NCBI RefSeq assembly: GCF_900343155.1
Contig: NZ_OUNG01000006.1
Span: 124,001 to 188,000, forward strand
DNA length: 64,000 nt
Direction: 5' to 3'
Origin: Lactimicrobium massiliense
GTDB lineage: Bacteria; Bacillota_I; Bacilli_A; Erysipelotrichales; Erysipelotrichaceae
Shown here: positions 45,204 through 54,213 of the stretch, piece by piece
Layout: each line of letters starts with the position of its first letter
Position numbering within the stretch: the first letter of the stretch is position 1
The notes under the pieces: generated by a model
What the model was told of the DNA's origin: nothing
Databases searched by the model: none
What the model saw: only the letters and a program-made list of their open reading frames with translations
Made by a program: the position numbers and the translations under genes

Positions 45204-46274
45204 ATGTTTGAAATGAAACTAACAGATGCCGTCAATCTGGCAGACTGGTATCAGACACATAAGCGGAATCTGCCATGGCGTGATACAGGAAATCCTTATC
45301 ATGTATGGGTAAGTGAGATCATGCTGCAGCAGACCCGCATTGAAGCAGTAAAGCCAAAGTATGAGCACTTCATGCAGGAACTGCCGGATATTGCTTCGCT
45401 GGCTGCATGTCCTGAAGACAGACTGATGAAACTGTGGGAAGGACTTGGCTATTATGCCAGAGCCAGAAATCTGCAGAAATGCGCGATTGTATTGATGAGG
45501 GATTTTCATGGCGAACTTCCTGCGGATGAGGATGCTTTGAAGCATCTGCCTGGCATCGGCCCCTATACAGCAGGGGCCATTGCTTCGATCAGCTTTGGCA
45601 TTGGTGTTCCCGCGGTGGATGGCAACGTGCTGCGTGTTTTATCGCGCTATGTTGAAAACGAAGAAGATGTCCGCCTGCCATCTGTCCGCCAGGAAGCTGA
45701 AAAAGCCATCAGGACGGTCTTTGAACAGGATCATGATCCATCCTTTGTCAAAGCATTCAATCAGGGATTGATGGAGCTTGGTGAAACGATATGCACACCC
45801 AATGGCACACCATCCTGTTCCCATTGCCCGCTTTGTATGTCCTGCCTTGCCAGCAGCCATGGCAGCTGGGATCGTATTCCGTACCGTTCTTCATTAAAAG
45901 ACAGAAGGATTGTGGAACGGACACTGTATATCATCAAAGACGGCCAGCGCTTTCTGCTGCATAAGCGCCCCAAAAGAGGACTGCTGGCAGGTCTGTATGA
46001 GTTCCCGGCCATGGATGGCTTTGCGGATGAAAAGAAGATCCTGCACCAGGTGGAGACACTTGGCTTTGCGCCCGTCCATATCCGTGCACTGCCTGAGGCC
46101 AGGCATGTCTTTACCCATCTGGAATGGCATATGCATGCCTGGGAAATTCAATGCGCACAGGCGGATCTTGCTTTGCCATCTGACTGGATTCTGGTTACAA
46201 AAAAGGAACTGGCAAACTGTGCCGTTCCTTCCGCATTCAAAACATATCTTGACTGGTATTCACTGCACGGCTAG
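45204..46274 (+). CDS. mutY: A/G-specific adenine glycosylase
   Basis: A 356-residue base-excision repair enzyme that removes A opposite 8-oxoG. SEIMLQQTRIEAV holds the catalytic Glu, LPGIGPYTAGAIASI is the helix-hairpin-helix, and VPAVDGNVLRVL has the catalytic Asp. Four cysteines for the 4Fe-4S cluster follow (C-x7-C-x2-C-x5-C; the first gap is usually six). A C-terminal Nudix-like domain reads 8-oxoG. ATG at 45204 or 45213; neither has a Shine-Dalgarno. An upstream extension would read into tRNA-Gly. Confidence 0.93.
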   Translation: MFEMKLTDAVNLADWYQTHKRNLPWRDTGNPYHVWVSEIMLQQTRIEAVKPKYEHFMQELPDIASLAACPEDRLMKLWEGLGYYARARNLQKCAIVLMRDFHGELPADEDALKHLPGIGPYTAGAIASISFGIGVPAVDGNVLRVLSRYVENEEDVRLPSVRQEAEKAIRTVFEQDHDPSFVKAFNQGLMELGETICTPNGTPSCSHCPLCMSCLASSHGSWDRIPYRSSLKDRRIVERTLYIIKDGQRFLLHKRPKRGLLAGLYEFPAMDGFADEKKILHQVETLGFAPVHIRALPEARHVFTHLEWHMHAWEIQCAQADLALPSDWILVTKKELANCAVPSAFKTYLDWYSLHG

Positions 46275-48782
46275 TCAGCTGCCCTGACCGGCAAACCGGG
46301 TGATCGCAACTGTCTGCTTTTCACTGAGAGAATGTGCAGACTGCGGGGCAAAGCCGCGGTTGTTCCGGCGGCGGGAAGAAGAACGATTCCCAGCTTTTCC
46401 TGAAACCCGATGGTTTGCCTGTGCACCTGGCTTTTTAGAAGAAGCTGCTTTCACAGATGCAGATCTGTGCTTTGTGTTCCCTGCATGGGTGCCGGTCTTT
46501 GCCTTTGTGTTTGTATGGGCATGTCCAGACGCATTTTGATGTGCGGCTTTCTTTACCGGCTTTGCATCTGCAGGCCGGCTTTTCTTTTCACCATGTGCAT
46601 GTTTACCGTGTGCATCCGCTGTATGTGTACTGCGGTGATGCACCGGTTTTCTGTTCTGTTTGTGTTCCTGTTTTTCAGGATTTGTTTTCTTCTGTATATC
46701 TTCCGTATTAAATGCCTCCTTTTTTCGTTTGACTGCTTCGGCAAGCTCCTTGCTTGTGCCGCCGATCCTTCTGCCATCCTCATAGGTCCATGCGGATGTA
46801 TTTTCGCCGCCTCGATGCATCAGAAACTGCGCTGCTTCATTCAGGCTGGCAAATTCTGCATTCTGTACAAAGTGCGCCATACCGCTGTCATCTTCACTGA
46901 CGATGCCTCTTGCCAGGAAATCATCATACATTCTGTGCATGCGGCGCATATCCCGCTGGCCATAGGCTTTGAACACAGTACCAGGCAGCACTTCAATATT
47001 CATGCTGTGATGAAAGATTGCCCGGGCATTGGCACTGGGTGAGGAGAGCACCAGGACATCATCCTCGGTACGCTCATCCTGACGTACATTTTCCTCCTCA
47101 TACGGATAAATCGCAATGATGCGTTCAGCCAGTTCATCACACCGTTTCAGAATCGTATCCTTATTCCAGACAGGAGACTGCAGGATCTCCGTATTCATAC
47201 GGATATGCATTGTCTTTCCAAGAATTTTCTTCTTGTAGGCAAAGTCTTCATTGCCCATGCGGGTATTGTCATCCTGGGCACACAGAGTCAGATTGCCGAT
47301 CAGATTGGCATAGAACGCATATTCATCCTCATTTGCCGTACCCGCATGTTTTTTCCACCAGGCATTAGGATGCTGCGGCATGATATGCTCAATATTCAGG
47401 CTGGATGTATCGACCTTCACACTGGCACCATCCTGTTCAATGCGTTCAAGCACCGGCCGCAGGACCATCAGAGAATAGGCATTGATTTCTCTCAACTGTA
47501 CCCTGAGCTGTTCGTCAGTAGGCATCACATTGGCATTGGAACGGTTATAAGTCACAAGATCATTGACCGTAATAGCATGGAAGTCACCATGTGTTTTTGT
47601 AAATGTGCGCATCACACTGCGCAGCAGGATCGGAAAATAGCGGCCAAGCTGTGAGTTGTCCATGCCGCATAATGCTCTTCTGGTCAGATAAGAGTCTATC
47701 AGGCGTACCGTTCTGGCAAAAGCAGATTCCGGAATCTGATTCTGCAGATACAGGCGTGCTGCTTCCATCAGAAAGGGAGCAGGCAGACGGGAGGCAGAAA
47801 CGCGGAATGCAGCACAGGCCGCCTCTGCTTCCTTTCCTTCCATTTCGCCGTGATAAATCCGATCATAGTAGCCTGCATAGCGGTTGATCTCCTGCAGCAG
47901 ATTTTCTGTGGATTCCTTTCTGCTGTGCCAGTACTGCTTGAACCCTTCATAGACATCTTTCCTGGACAGCAGGCTGTATGTCTTGATGGCAAGATAATAG
48001 CGGAAGAACTCTTCCAGACGTCTGGAATCCGTAAACTGCTGCTCCAGCGGCTGCCAGTACATCCTGTACAGCCGTTCCTGCAGGTCATCCGGATGATTCA
48101 TCAGAATATAATTGCGGATCAGATCGGCAGATGTCAGCGGGGCACCAGCCGCATTGATGGACTCAAAGATCTGCTGGGCATTGTCTCCGGCAGAAAGGGG
48201 AAACTCCAGAATGTCGACACGGGACAGCGTATCCAGAATCTGCTGCAGAGAATATATCTCGGCAAGTTTTCTGATCCGCCGGCAGATATATTCATAGTTG
48301 CGGTATACATACGTGTCTTTATCGTGCTGGCTGAAAGAGTCCACATTGCCATAGACAAGCCTGGCATACACATCATCACTTGATACTGCCGGCTTCAGCC
48401 GCAGTGCTGCATTCTGCGGTGCATGCTTGTTAAACAGATAGTAGTCATCAATGATGCCGGCTGTCTCTTCATCGTTCTTTTCCAGAGCGGTTTTCTTTAG
48501 AGCCAGCAGAAAGATAAACGCAGTTGTCAGACGCTGCTGGCCGTCCACAATCTGCAATTGCCGGAATACACCGGAAAGACTTGTTTCCATGTAGATGATG
48601 ATGCCAAGAAAATGGGATGCATTTGTCTGCACCAGAAGATCCTGGATATCATCCATAAAGCGTGCTGTTTCCTTTTCAGGATTCCACGCATAATTGCGCT
48701 GATACACAGGAATCACAAACTGTGAACCCATGTTCGCTTTAATAAAGTCAGAGAGATTGCCTCTGACAGGCTGTTTTTGCAT
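46275..48782 (-). CDS. DUF262/DUF1524 GmrSD-like nuclease with basic C-terminal tail
   Basis: An 835-residue protein resembling modification-dependent (type IV) restriction enzymes such as GmrSD and SspE. The N-terminal DUF262 has IPVYQRNYAW and the VDGQQRLTT nucleotide-hydrolysis motif at residues 79-87. A DUF1524 HNH-like nuclease region contains LNIEHIMPQHPNAWW near residue 462. Residues ~590-695 (VLPGTVFKAYGQRDM, FASLNEAAQFLM) resemble DUF4357. The last ~140 residues are a disordered Lys/His/Ala/Ser/Arg tail. It stands alone between mutY and tRNA genes. GAGGTAAT precedes the ATG. Confidence 0.85.
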   Translation of the reverse strand: MQKQPVRGNLSDFIKANMGSQFVIPVYQRNYAWNPEKETARFMDDIQDLLVQTNASHFLGIIIYMETSLSGVFRQLQIVDGQQRLTTAFIFLLALKKTALEKNDEETAGIIDDYYLFNKHAPQNAALRLKPAVSSDDVYARLVYGNVDSFSQHDKDTYVYRNYEYICRRIRKLAEIYSLQQILDTLSRVDILEFPLSAGDNAQQIFESINAAGAPLTSADLIRNYILMNHPDDLQERLYRMYWQPLEQQFTDSRRLEEFFRYYLAIKTYSLLSRKDVYEGFKQYWHSRKESTENLLQEINRYAGYYDRIYHGEMEGKEAEAACAAFRVSASRLPAPFLMEAARLYLQNQIPESAFARTVRLIDSYLTRRALCGMDNSQLGRYFPILLRSVMRTFTKTHGDFHAITVNDLVTYNRSNANVMPTDEQLRVQLREINAYSLMVLRPVLERIEQDGASVKVDTSSLNIEHIMPQHPNAWWKKHAGTANEDEYAFYANLIGNLTLCAQDDNTRMGNEDFAYKKKILGKTMHIRMNTEILQSPVWNKDTILKRCDELAERIIAIYPYEEENVRQDERTEDDVLVLSSPSANARAIFHHSMNIEVLPGTVFKAYGQRDMRRMHRMYDDFLARGIVSEDDSGMAHFVQNAEFASLNEAAQFLMHRGGENTSAWTYEDGRRIGGTSKELAEAVKRKKEAFNTEDIQKKTNPEKQEHKQNRKPVHHRSTHTADAHGKHAHGEKKSRPADAKPVKKAAHQNASGHAHTNTKAKTGTHAGNTKHRSASVKAASSKKPGAQANHRVSGKAGNRSSSRRRNNRGFAPQSAHSLSEKQTVAITRFAGQGS

Positions 48783-48910
48783 TGTTGAAATTACCTCGCG
48801 ATCAGAGTATTCAAATGGCAGTATAGCGAAGTGAATCTCTGTCTTTTCTTATTTATCAAACAGATTGCATGATGCCGTGGTACATCTGCAATCGTATCTT
48901 ACATACTAAA

Positions 48911-48941
48911 ATGAGAAGGCACCACTACAATGCCTTCTCAT
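48911..48941 (-). terminator. Terminator of the tRNA-Glu/tRNA-Trp transcript
   Basis: ATGAGAAGGCA (48911-48921) and TGCCTTCTCAT (48931-48941) form an 11-bp perfect stem; the minus strand continues TTTTAG. Confidence 0.8.
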
Positions 48942-48944
48942 TAG

Positions 48945-49015
48945 CAGGGGTAGAGAGAATCGAACTCCCATCAACGGTTTTGGAGACCGATGTACTACCA
49001 TTGTACGATACCCCT
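48945..49015 (-). tRNA. tRNA-Trp (anticodon CCA)
   Basis: Acceptor AGGGGTA/TACCCCT, discriminator G, anticodon loop CTCCAAA giving CCA. The 3' CCA is not encoded exactly (the DNA reads GCTA after the acceptor). One T-T opposition sits at the base of the anticodon stem. Confidence 0.93.
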
Positions 49016-49023
49016 ATTAAAAA

Positions 49024-49100
49024 TGGTGACGAGTACGGGATTCGGACCCGTGAATGCCGCCGTGAAAGGGCGGTGTGTTAAGCCGCTTCACCAACTCGCC
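49024..49100 (-). tRNA. tRNA-Glu (anticodon TTC)
   Basis: Acceptor GGCGAGT/ACTCGTC (one G-T), encoded CCA, anticodon stem-loop CCGCC-CTTTCAC-GGCGG giving TTC. It is transcribed ahead of tRNA-Trp, 8 bp apart. Confidence 0.95.
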
Positions 49101-49168
49101 ACACAAATGGTGCTCATTGATAGTAACATACGCTCCGATCAGATGCAAGATTTATTTTTTCATCCCGA

Positions 49169-50350
49169 TCACGGATTGCACAGCGCACATGGCGTATAGC
49201 CCATCTGGATCAATTCATCCCGGCTCTGCCTGCTTTCCTGCCTGTTCTTCTCTTTCATCTTTTTGACAGCAGAACAGCCCGGACGGTGAAACTCCTTTGT
49301 GGAAGTGTTCAGGATATAGTAAGTCTCAGCATTTGTGGACGTATCAGTCTGCGCAGCCTGTGTACTCTGTGTTTGCTGTTCTTCGGTCTGACCTGGTGTC
49401 CAGTTGGTATCCGGATCACATGAGAACCAATAGTTTGTACCATTGCTGTAAACCGTTACTTCACCCTGATCATCTGTACGGAAGATCTGGGCACCGTGAT
49501 CTTTGAATACCTGCAGTGCCTGGGCAGAAGGGTGGCCATAGCTGTTGCCCTTGCCGCAGCTGATCCAGACATAGGAAGGAGAAACCGCACTGACAAAGGC
49601 ATCAGAGCTGGAAGTGGAGGAGCCATGGTGGCCTGCTGCATACACATCCGATTTCAGGGTATAGCCAGATGAAACCATATCTGCTTCCTCTTCTGCTTCG
49701 GCATCACCGGTGATGATCATGGAAAAGCCGCCATAGGCAATGCGGATGGCAATGGATTTGTTGTTGTCCGATGGCAGGGACATGTCGATCGGGCCAACGA
49801 CTTGAAAGCTTGCATTGCCAAGTGCATAGGCCTGCCCGGGTTCCGGATGAACGGTGTTGATGCCCTGGGATGCCTGCACAAAGGAATTGTAGATTTTGGA
49901 ATCCGAGGTTGTATCCGGACACAGAATCGTATTCACGGAAGCGGTATGAAGAACGCCTACCAGGCCGGCAATATGATCCTCATCGTAGTGTGAAGCAATC
50001 ATATAATCCAGCGAAGTGATATTGTGCTGTTTCAGCCAGGCGACCACATAGGATGAGCGGCTGCGCGGGCCGCCGTCAAACAGCATGGTATGTCCATCAG
50101 CCTGAATCAGGATGGACAAGCCCTGATGTACATCCAGCATCACTGCTTCAAACCCGGCATCATCCGTACTTTCCAAGGCAATAGCCGCAGAGGCTTGTGC
50201 AGATGATGAAGAAACAGGGACAGATGCGGAAGGAACTGCTGAGGAAGCAGATGGTGCAGAAACAGCTGATGTACCTGCGGCAGTACAGCCGAACAAGAAA
50301 AGAGAAAGTGTACAGAAGACACCGACAAGTTTCTGATATAGATTACGCAT
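49169..50350 (-). CDS. Secreted metallo-beta-lactamase-fold lipoprotein (ComEC-like hydrolase)
   Basis: A 393-residue lipoprotein. The signal peptide ends in the lipobox LFGC, and a Ser/Ala/Pro linker follows. The metallo-beta-lactamase domain has MLDVHQGLSILI, FDGGPRSR, SHYDEDHIAGL, ITGDAEAEEE and AAGHHGSSTSSS. This is the stand-alone form of the ComEC nuclease domain. The C-terminal ~50 residues (YILNTSTKEFHRPGC, GYTPCALCNP) form a small four-Cys/His-like module found on related secreted nucleases. ATG at 50350 gives a normal signal peptide. Confidence 0.85.
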   Translation of the reverse strand: MRNLYQKLVGVFCTLSLFLFGCTAAGTSAVSAPSASSAVPSASVPVSSSSAQASAAIALESTDDAGFEAVMLDVHQGLSILIQADGHTMLFDGGPRSRSSYVVAWLKQHNITSLDYMIASHYDEDHIAGLVGVLHTASVNTILCPDTTSDSKIYNSFVQASQGINTVHPEPGQAYALGNASFQVVGPIDMSLPSDNNKSIAIRIAYGGFSMIITGDAEAEEEADMVSSGYTLKSDVYAAGHHGSSTSSSDAFVSAVSPSYVWISCGKGNSYGHPSAQALQVFKDHGAQIFRTDDQGEVTVYSNGTNYWFSCDPDTNWTPGQTEEQQTQSTQAAQTDTSTNAETYYILNTSTKEFHRPGCSAVKKMKEKNRQESRQSRDELIQMGYTPCALCNP

Positions 50351-50481
50351 GACGTGACAGAATCCTCTCTTGACACTGCCATGATAACATTGCTGGTTTC
50401 CAACTTCAGGCAATCTTCACTTGTCCAACAGACAGTTAACAAAAACTTTACGTATATTTTCTTTGTCCAGGAGGAAGAAAG

Positions 50482-51237
50482 ATGATGAAAGAAACAGAAA
50501 CATTCCTGCGTACAGAAGAAAAATTTGATCTGACAGAGGAGCAGGCCGCAATATTTCTTGATGAAATCAAGTCACACATCGTGCCGGATGTCTATCCCAG
50601 CTATACACTGCATTCTCTGTATTATGACACGGAAAATTATGCGATGATTTCCCACTGCCTGAATCATCCCCTGTACCGCGAGAAGCTGCGCCTGCGCAGC
50701 TATGGCGATCCCACAGAAGGAGGGGCTGTCTATGTGGAAATCAAGAAGAAGTACCATGGTCTTGGCCAGAAACGGCGGATTGCCGTTCCGTATCACAAAG
50801 GCATGGAACATGAGAATCTCTTTGAACATCTGCCATCTTCACAGATTTCCAGAGAAATTGCCAGCACGGCATCAAGATATGATCTTTCTCCAGCTGTCTT
50901 TGTTGCCTATGACCGACAGGCCTTTGCGGACCAGACCGGCATGATCCGACTGACCCTTGACCGCAATCTGACTTTCCGTACAAACCAGCTTTCTCTGTAT
51001 AACGAAGGCACATCACACCATCTGCTGCATGCTCCGGAAGTGCTGATGGAAATCAAGCTGGCATGCAGCTATCCGATCTGGCTTGTCGAAGCCCTGACGT
51101 CTATGCACATCTACCCATCCAGCTTTTCAAAATATGGTGAAATCTTTACCCAGCTCAATCAGTACCATACACCGCTGCATGCCCAGAAAGGCAGCTATCA
51201 CAGCAAGGAGGAAACCGTATGTTCAGTTCAGTATTGA
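50482..51237 (+). CDS. VTC-domain polyphosphate polymerase-like protein
   Basis: A 251-residue cytosolic protein of the VTC/CYTH tunnel fold, whose eukaryotic relatives polymerise polyphosphate from ATP. Lining residues are visible: the N-terminal RTEEKFDL, SLYYDTENY, KLRLRSYG, VYVEIKKKYHGLGQKRR and the late LMEIKLACSYPIWL. The ATG is preceded by AGGAGGAAG. It overlaps the following DUF4956 gene by 19 bp. Confidence 0.87.
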   Translation: MMKETETFLRTEEKFDLTEEQAAIFLDEIKSHIVPDVYPSYTLHSLYYDTENYAMISHCLNHPLYREKLRLRSYGDPTEGGAVYVEIKKKYHGLGQKRRIAVPYHKGMEHENLFEHLPSSQISREIASTASRYDLSPAVFVAYDRQAFADQTGMIRLTLDRNLTFRTNQLSLYNEGTSHHLLHAPEVLMEIKLACSYPIWLVEALTSMHIYPSSFSKYGEIFTQLNQYHTPLHAQKGSYHSKEETVCSVQY

Positions 51238-51893
51238 TCGGTGCCGTATCCGGCATGACATTTGCCCAGATTGCCATGTGTGCCTCTGGTGCACTTGCCT
51301 GCGGATTACTGATTGGTATTCTCTATCATCACTATGCCAGAGTTACCCGTGCCTTTACCACTACCGTGATTCTGATGCCGCTATTGGTCATGGCTGTCAT
51401 CATCCTGGTCAATGGAAACCTCGGTGTCGGCGTTGCCGTCGCGGGCAGCTTCTCGCTGGTGCGTTTCCGTTCTGTACCCGGCAAGGCAAGCGATATTGGT
51501 GTGATCTTTCTGACCGTGGCGGCAGGACTTGCCTGCGGCATGGGTTACATCACCTTTGCATTCATGATCACAGCAATTGCCTGTACAGCAGGTATGATTG
51601 CCATTCACTTCCCATTCCTGCAGCCGGATGCCCAGATGCGCTATATCACAATTCAGATTCCGGAAGATCTTAACTATGGATCTGCTTTTCAGGATATCTT
51701 TGACACCTATACATCCTCTGCCACTTTGCAGGATGTCAGAACTGTCCGCATGGGCATGCTGTATGAGCTGCATTACACCGCCATTCTGAAAGATCCAGCC
51801 AAGGAGCAGGAAATGATCAATGCCATCCGCACCCGCAATGGCAATCTGACCGTGCGTGTCAGCCTGCAGTCTGACAATGCCAATGAGCTGTGA
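51219..51893 (+). CDS. DUF4956 membrane protein
   Basis: A 224-residue protein: four membrane helices in the first ~130 residues, with the conserved GVAVAGSFSLVRFRSVPGKASDIG block between helices, then a soluble ferredoxin-like domain of ~90 residues. It occurs next to VTC-domain proteins in many Bacillota. Overlap with the VTC gene suggests a joint membrane-associated complex. Confidence 0.85.
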   Translation: MFSSVLIGAVSGMTFAQIAMCASGALACGLLIGILYHHYARVTRAFTTTVILMPLLVMAVIILVNGNLGVGVAVAGSFSLVRFRSVPGKASDIGVIFLTVAAGLACGMGYITFAFMITAIACTAGMIAIHFPFLQPDAQMRYITIQIPEDLNYGSAFQDIFDTYTSSATLQDVRTVRMGMLYELHYTAILKDPAKEQEMINAIRTRNGNLTVRVSLQSDNANEL

Positions 51894-51894
51894 T

Positions 51895-53553
51895 ATGAAG
51901 AAAGAGAAAATCTGGATGATTGGTGCAGCCGGCATTCTGGCGGGCTGCTCTGCTTCTTCTGCTGTTTCTGCATCTTCGGCATCTGCCGGCATCCAGGCAG
52001 AAATAGTTCTGTCAGATGACGGCTGCACCACCACGGCATCTGCCGGTGTATCTATTGCCGGATCCACCATTACGATCTCTGTGCCGGGAACGTACACAGT
52101 CTCAGGCTCTTTGCAAGATGGCCAGATCGTTGTCAATACAGTTTCCAAAGGTGAAGTTGTGCTGGTGCTGGAAGGTATTTCTCTGACATCATCTGATGGC
52201 CCTGCCATCATTGTGACCCAGGCAGATGAGACCGTGATTACGGCAAGCGAAGGCAGTGAGAATATGATTGCGTCTACCGGAACTGACAGTGAGGACCATG
52301 ATGCCGCAATCTATGCCAAAGATGACCTGGTGCTTGACGGCAGTGGCTCGTTGAATATCAGTGCTGACGGAGATGCCATTCACGGCAATGATACGGTGAC
52401 TGTTTCTGATGTGACCTTGAATCTTCATGTCGGAGATGATGGCATTCAGGGACATGAGCTGGTGGAGGCTGACAATGCCGTGATAACAGTAGATGCGGGA
52501 TCAGATGGCATCAAGGCTGGCAATGATGAAGGTGAAGGCGATATTGTCCTGACAGATGATACCGTATCGATCACTGCCGATGATGATGGTATGCAGGCTG
52601 AAAAGGATATCACGCTCAGCGGCGGGACACTGACTGTATCTGCCGGCAGTACGCTGTCTTTGACAGCATCTTCCGATGATGCGTCATCCTCAAACCATGG
52701 CATGAATGCAAATGGAGATATAACCGTATCTTCGGCATCAGTGAATCTGAATGCAAAAGATGACGCGATTCATGCCGCTGGCAGTATCACGCTGGACAGT
52801 GAGATACAGATATCCTGTCAGGATGATGGTGTTCACAGTGACAGTGATCTGACCATCAATGGCGGTGCGATCAATATCACATCCAGCTATGAGGGTCTTG
52901 AAGCAAAGAATCTGGTGATTACAGACGGTACGATTCAGATTGTGTCATCAGATGATGGAATCAATACATCTGCAGGTACATCCGATGGCATGCAGGCAGA
53001 TGACAGCTGGCTCTCGATCCAGGGCGGCACGACAACCATCGATGCCGGAGGTGATGGCATCGATCTCAATGGCAGCGGTGAAATGACAGGCGGCACAGTG
53101 ACCGTCTATGGACCGCAGGATGATGGCAATGGCGCTCTGGATTATGCAGGCACTTTTGAAGTCAGCAGCGGCAATCTGATCGCTGGCGGCTCATCAGGCA
53201 TGATGCAGATACCTTCGGATGATTCAAGCCTTGCCACACTGGTGGCAGGCGCTTCCTCAAACGGCGAAGACATCATTGTCAAAGATGCATCCGGCAATGA
53301 GATCCTGCGCTATTCATCTACAAAGACTTATGCCGCTGTCAGCTTCACAAGCGATCAGTTGACAGTTGGCAATACATACAGCGTCTATCAGGGTGATGAG
53401 CTGCTTGGCAGTGTCACGCTGGCATCTGGAGAAAACATGGTCGGCACGATCAACAGCCGCGGTATGGGCGGCGGCAATCCAAGCGGTGGTGGCGGCATGA
53501 TGCCGGGAAACCGTCCTGATCAGAATCAGTCTTCAGATTCCTCTGGAGTTTAA
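51895..53553 (+). CDS. DUF4353 (carbohydrate-binding-like) beta-helix lipoprotein
   Basis: A 552-residue lipoprotein. The signal peptide ends with lipobox LAGC at residues ~14-17; a Ser/Ala linker follows. Residues ~100-420 carry repeating units of the type D-D-G-(I/M)-x-(A/G) with beta strands (DGDAIHGND, GDDGIQGHE, GSDGIKAGND, DDDGMQAEKD, DDAIHAAG, QDDGVHSDSD), typical of right-handed parallel beta-helices. The C-terminus is Gly/Pro/Met-rich. DUF4353 proteins commonly accompany VTC, DUF4956 and CotH kinases; no CotH is seen here. It starts 1 bp after the DUF4956 stop. Confidence 0.82.
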   Translation: MKKEKIWMIGAAGILAGCSASSAVSASSASAGIQAEIVLSDDGCTTTASAGVSIAGSTITISVPGTYTVSGSLQDGQIVVNTVSKGEVVLVLEGISLTSSDGPAIIVTQADETVITASEGSENMIASTGTDSEDHDAAIYAKDDLVLDGSGSLNISADGDAIHGNDTVTVSDVTLNLHVGDDGIQGHELVEADNAVITVDAGSDGIKAGNDEGEGDIVLTDDTVSITADDDGMQAEKDITLSGGTLTVSAGSTLSLTASSDDASSSNHGMNANGDITVSSASVNLNAKDDAIHAAGSITLDSEIQISCQDDGVHSDSDLTINGGAINITSSYEGLEAKNLVITDGTIQIVSSDDGINTSAGTSDGMQADDSWLSIQGGTTTIDAGGDGIDLNGSGEMTGGTVTVYGPQDDGNGALDYAGTFEVSSGNLIAGGSSGMMQIPSDDSSLATLVAGASSNGEDIIVKDASGNEILRYSSTKTYAAVSFTSDQLTVGNTYSVYQGDELLGSVTLASGENMVGTINSRGMGGGNPSGGGGMMPGNRPDQNQSSDSSGV

Positions 53554-54135
53554 CAGAGCATGTTCTGCACATGCTCTTTTTTCGATGGAGACATGCAGGC
53601 AGATGGTGGAAACAATCCATGCTGCAAGACTGACCAGAATTCCCGGCAGCAGTTTCGCGAGGCTTTCAGTGTTGGCGCACATGATGATGGTATCCATGCC
53701 ATACATGATCATGGTTGGGGAATGTCCGGTTTTTCTCCAGACGATGGTGCCAAGTACATCAAAGCCGCAGGAGCTTGCGTTGGCCGCAAGGATCATTGCT
53801 GAGCCAAGGCCCAGCAGGATACCGCCATTGATGGCGTTCAGCCAGTCTGAAAGAACAATCGGAAAATAAGAGAACAGAGTCAGAAATGGCGTGAAGCAGA
53901 TGACGGACAGAAGGGTGCGCATGGCAAAAGATCTGCCCAGGACAATTCTGCCGATCAGAAAGAATGTCACATTGACGATCAGCACCAGCGTGTGCAGGGG
54001 CAGTGATGTCAGGTTTGCTATTACCAGAGCAAGACCGGTCATGCCACCGCATGCAATACCGGCAGGCAGAATAAACATTCCGAATGCCATTGCTGTCAAA
54101 GCTGTTCCTGTTACTGTCATTACAATCCGTTTCAT
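53533..54135 (-). CDS. YitT/YczE-type membrane protein
   Basis: A 200-residue protein with five to six hydrophobic helices and the motifs GMFILPAGIACGGMTGLAL and NGGILLGLGSAMIL. It lacks the C-terminal DUF2179 domain of longer YitT proteins. ATG at 54135 after AAGGAGGAAG. Divergent from the Crp/Fnr regulator, with 78 bp between the starts, so a possible target of it. Confidence 0.8.
   Translation of the reverse strand: MKRIVMTVTGTALTAMAFGMFILPAGIACGGMTGLALVIANLTSLPLHTLVLIVNVTFFLIGRIVLGRSFAMRTLLSVICFTPFLTLFSYFPIVLSDWLNAINGGILLGLGSAMILAANASSCGFDVLGTIVWRKTGHSPTMIMYGMDTIIMCANTESLAKLLPGILVSLAAWIVSTICLHVSIEKRACAEHALLNSRGI
53555..53582. terminator. Terminator after the DUF4353 gene
   Basis: AGAGCATGT (53555-53563) pairs with ACATGCTCT (53569-53577), then TTTTTT. 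It overlaps the 3' end of the convergent YitT gene. Confidence 0.85.
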
Positions 54136-54189
54136 GTCGTCTTCCTCCTTTTGACAGGATGCATTGTGACAAAAAGATTAGATGTTAAC

Positions 54190-54205
54190 TGTAGCCTGTG
54201 CTACA
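54190..54205. promoter_or_regulatory. Candidate Crp/Fnr operator
   Basis: Perfect inverted repeat TGTAGC-CTGT-GCTACA, between the divergent YitT and regulator genes. It overlaps the regulator's likely -10 (TACATT, 54202-54207). Spacing is suitable for a dimeric helix-turn-helix protein, but its binding is unproven. Confidence 0.5.
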
Positions 54206-54213
54206 TTTTAAGC

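Noticed and set aside
52300-53000. CRISPR-like or tandem DNA repeats
   Set aside because: The periodicity is in protein sequence (DDG beta-helix units) with poorly conserved DNA; no direct repeats with unique spacers. No CRISPR array was seen anywhere in the window.
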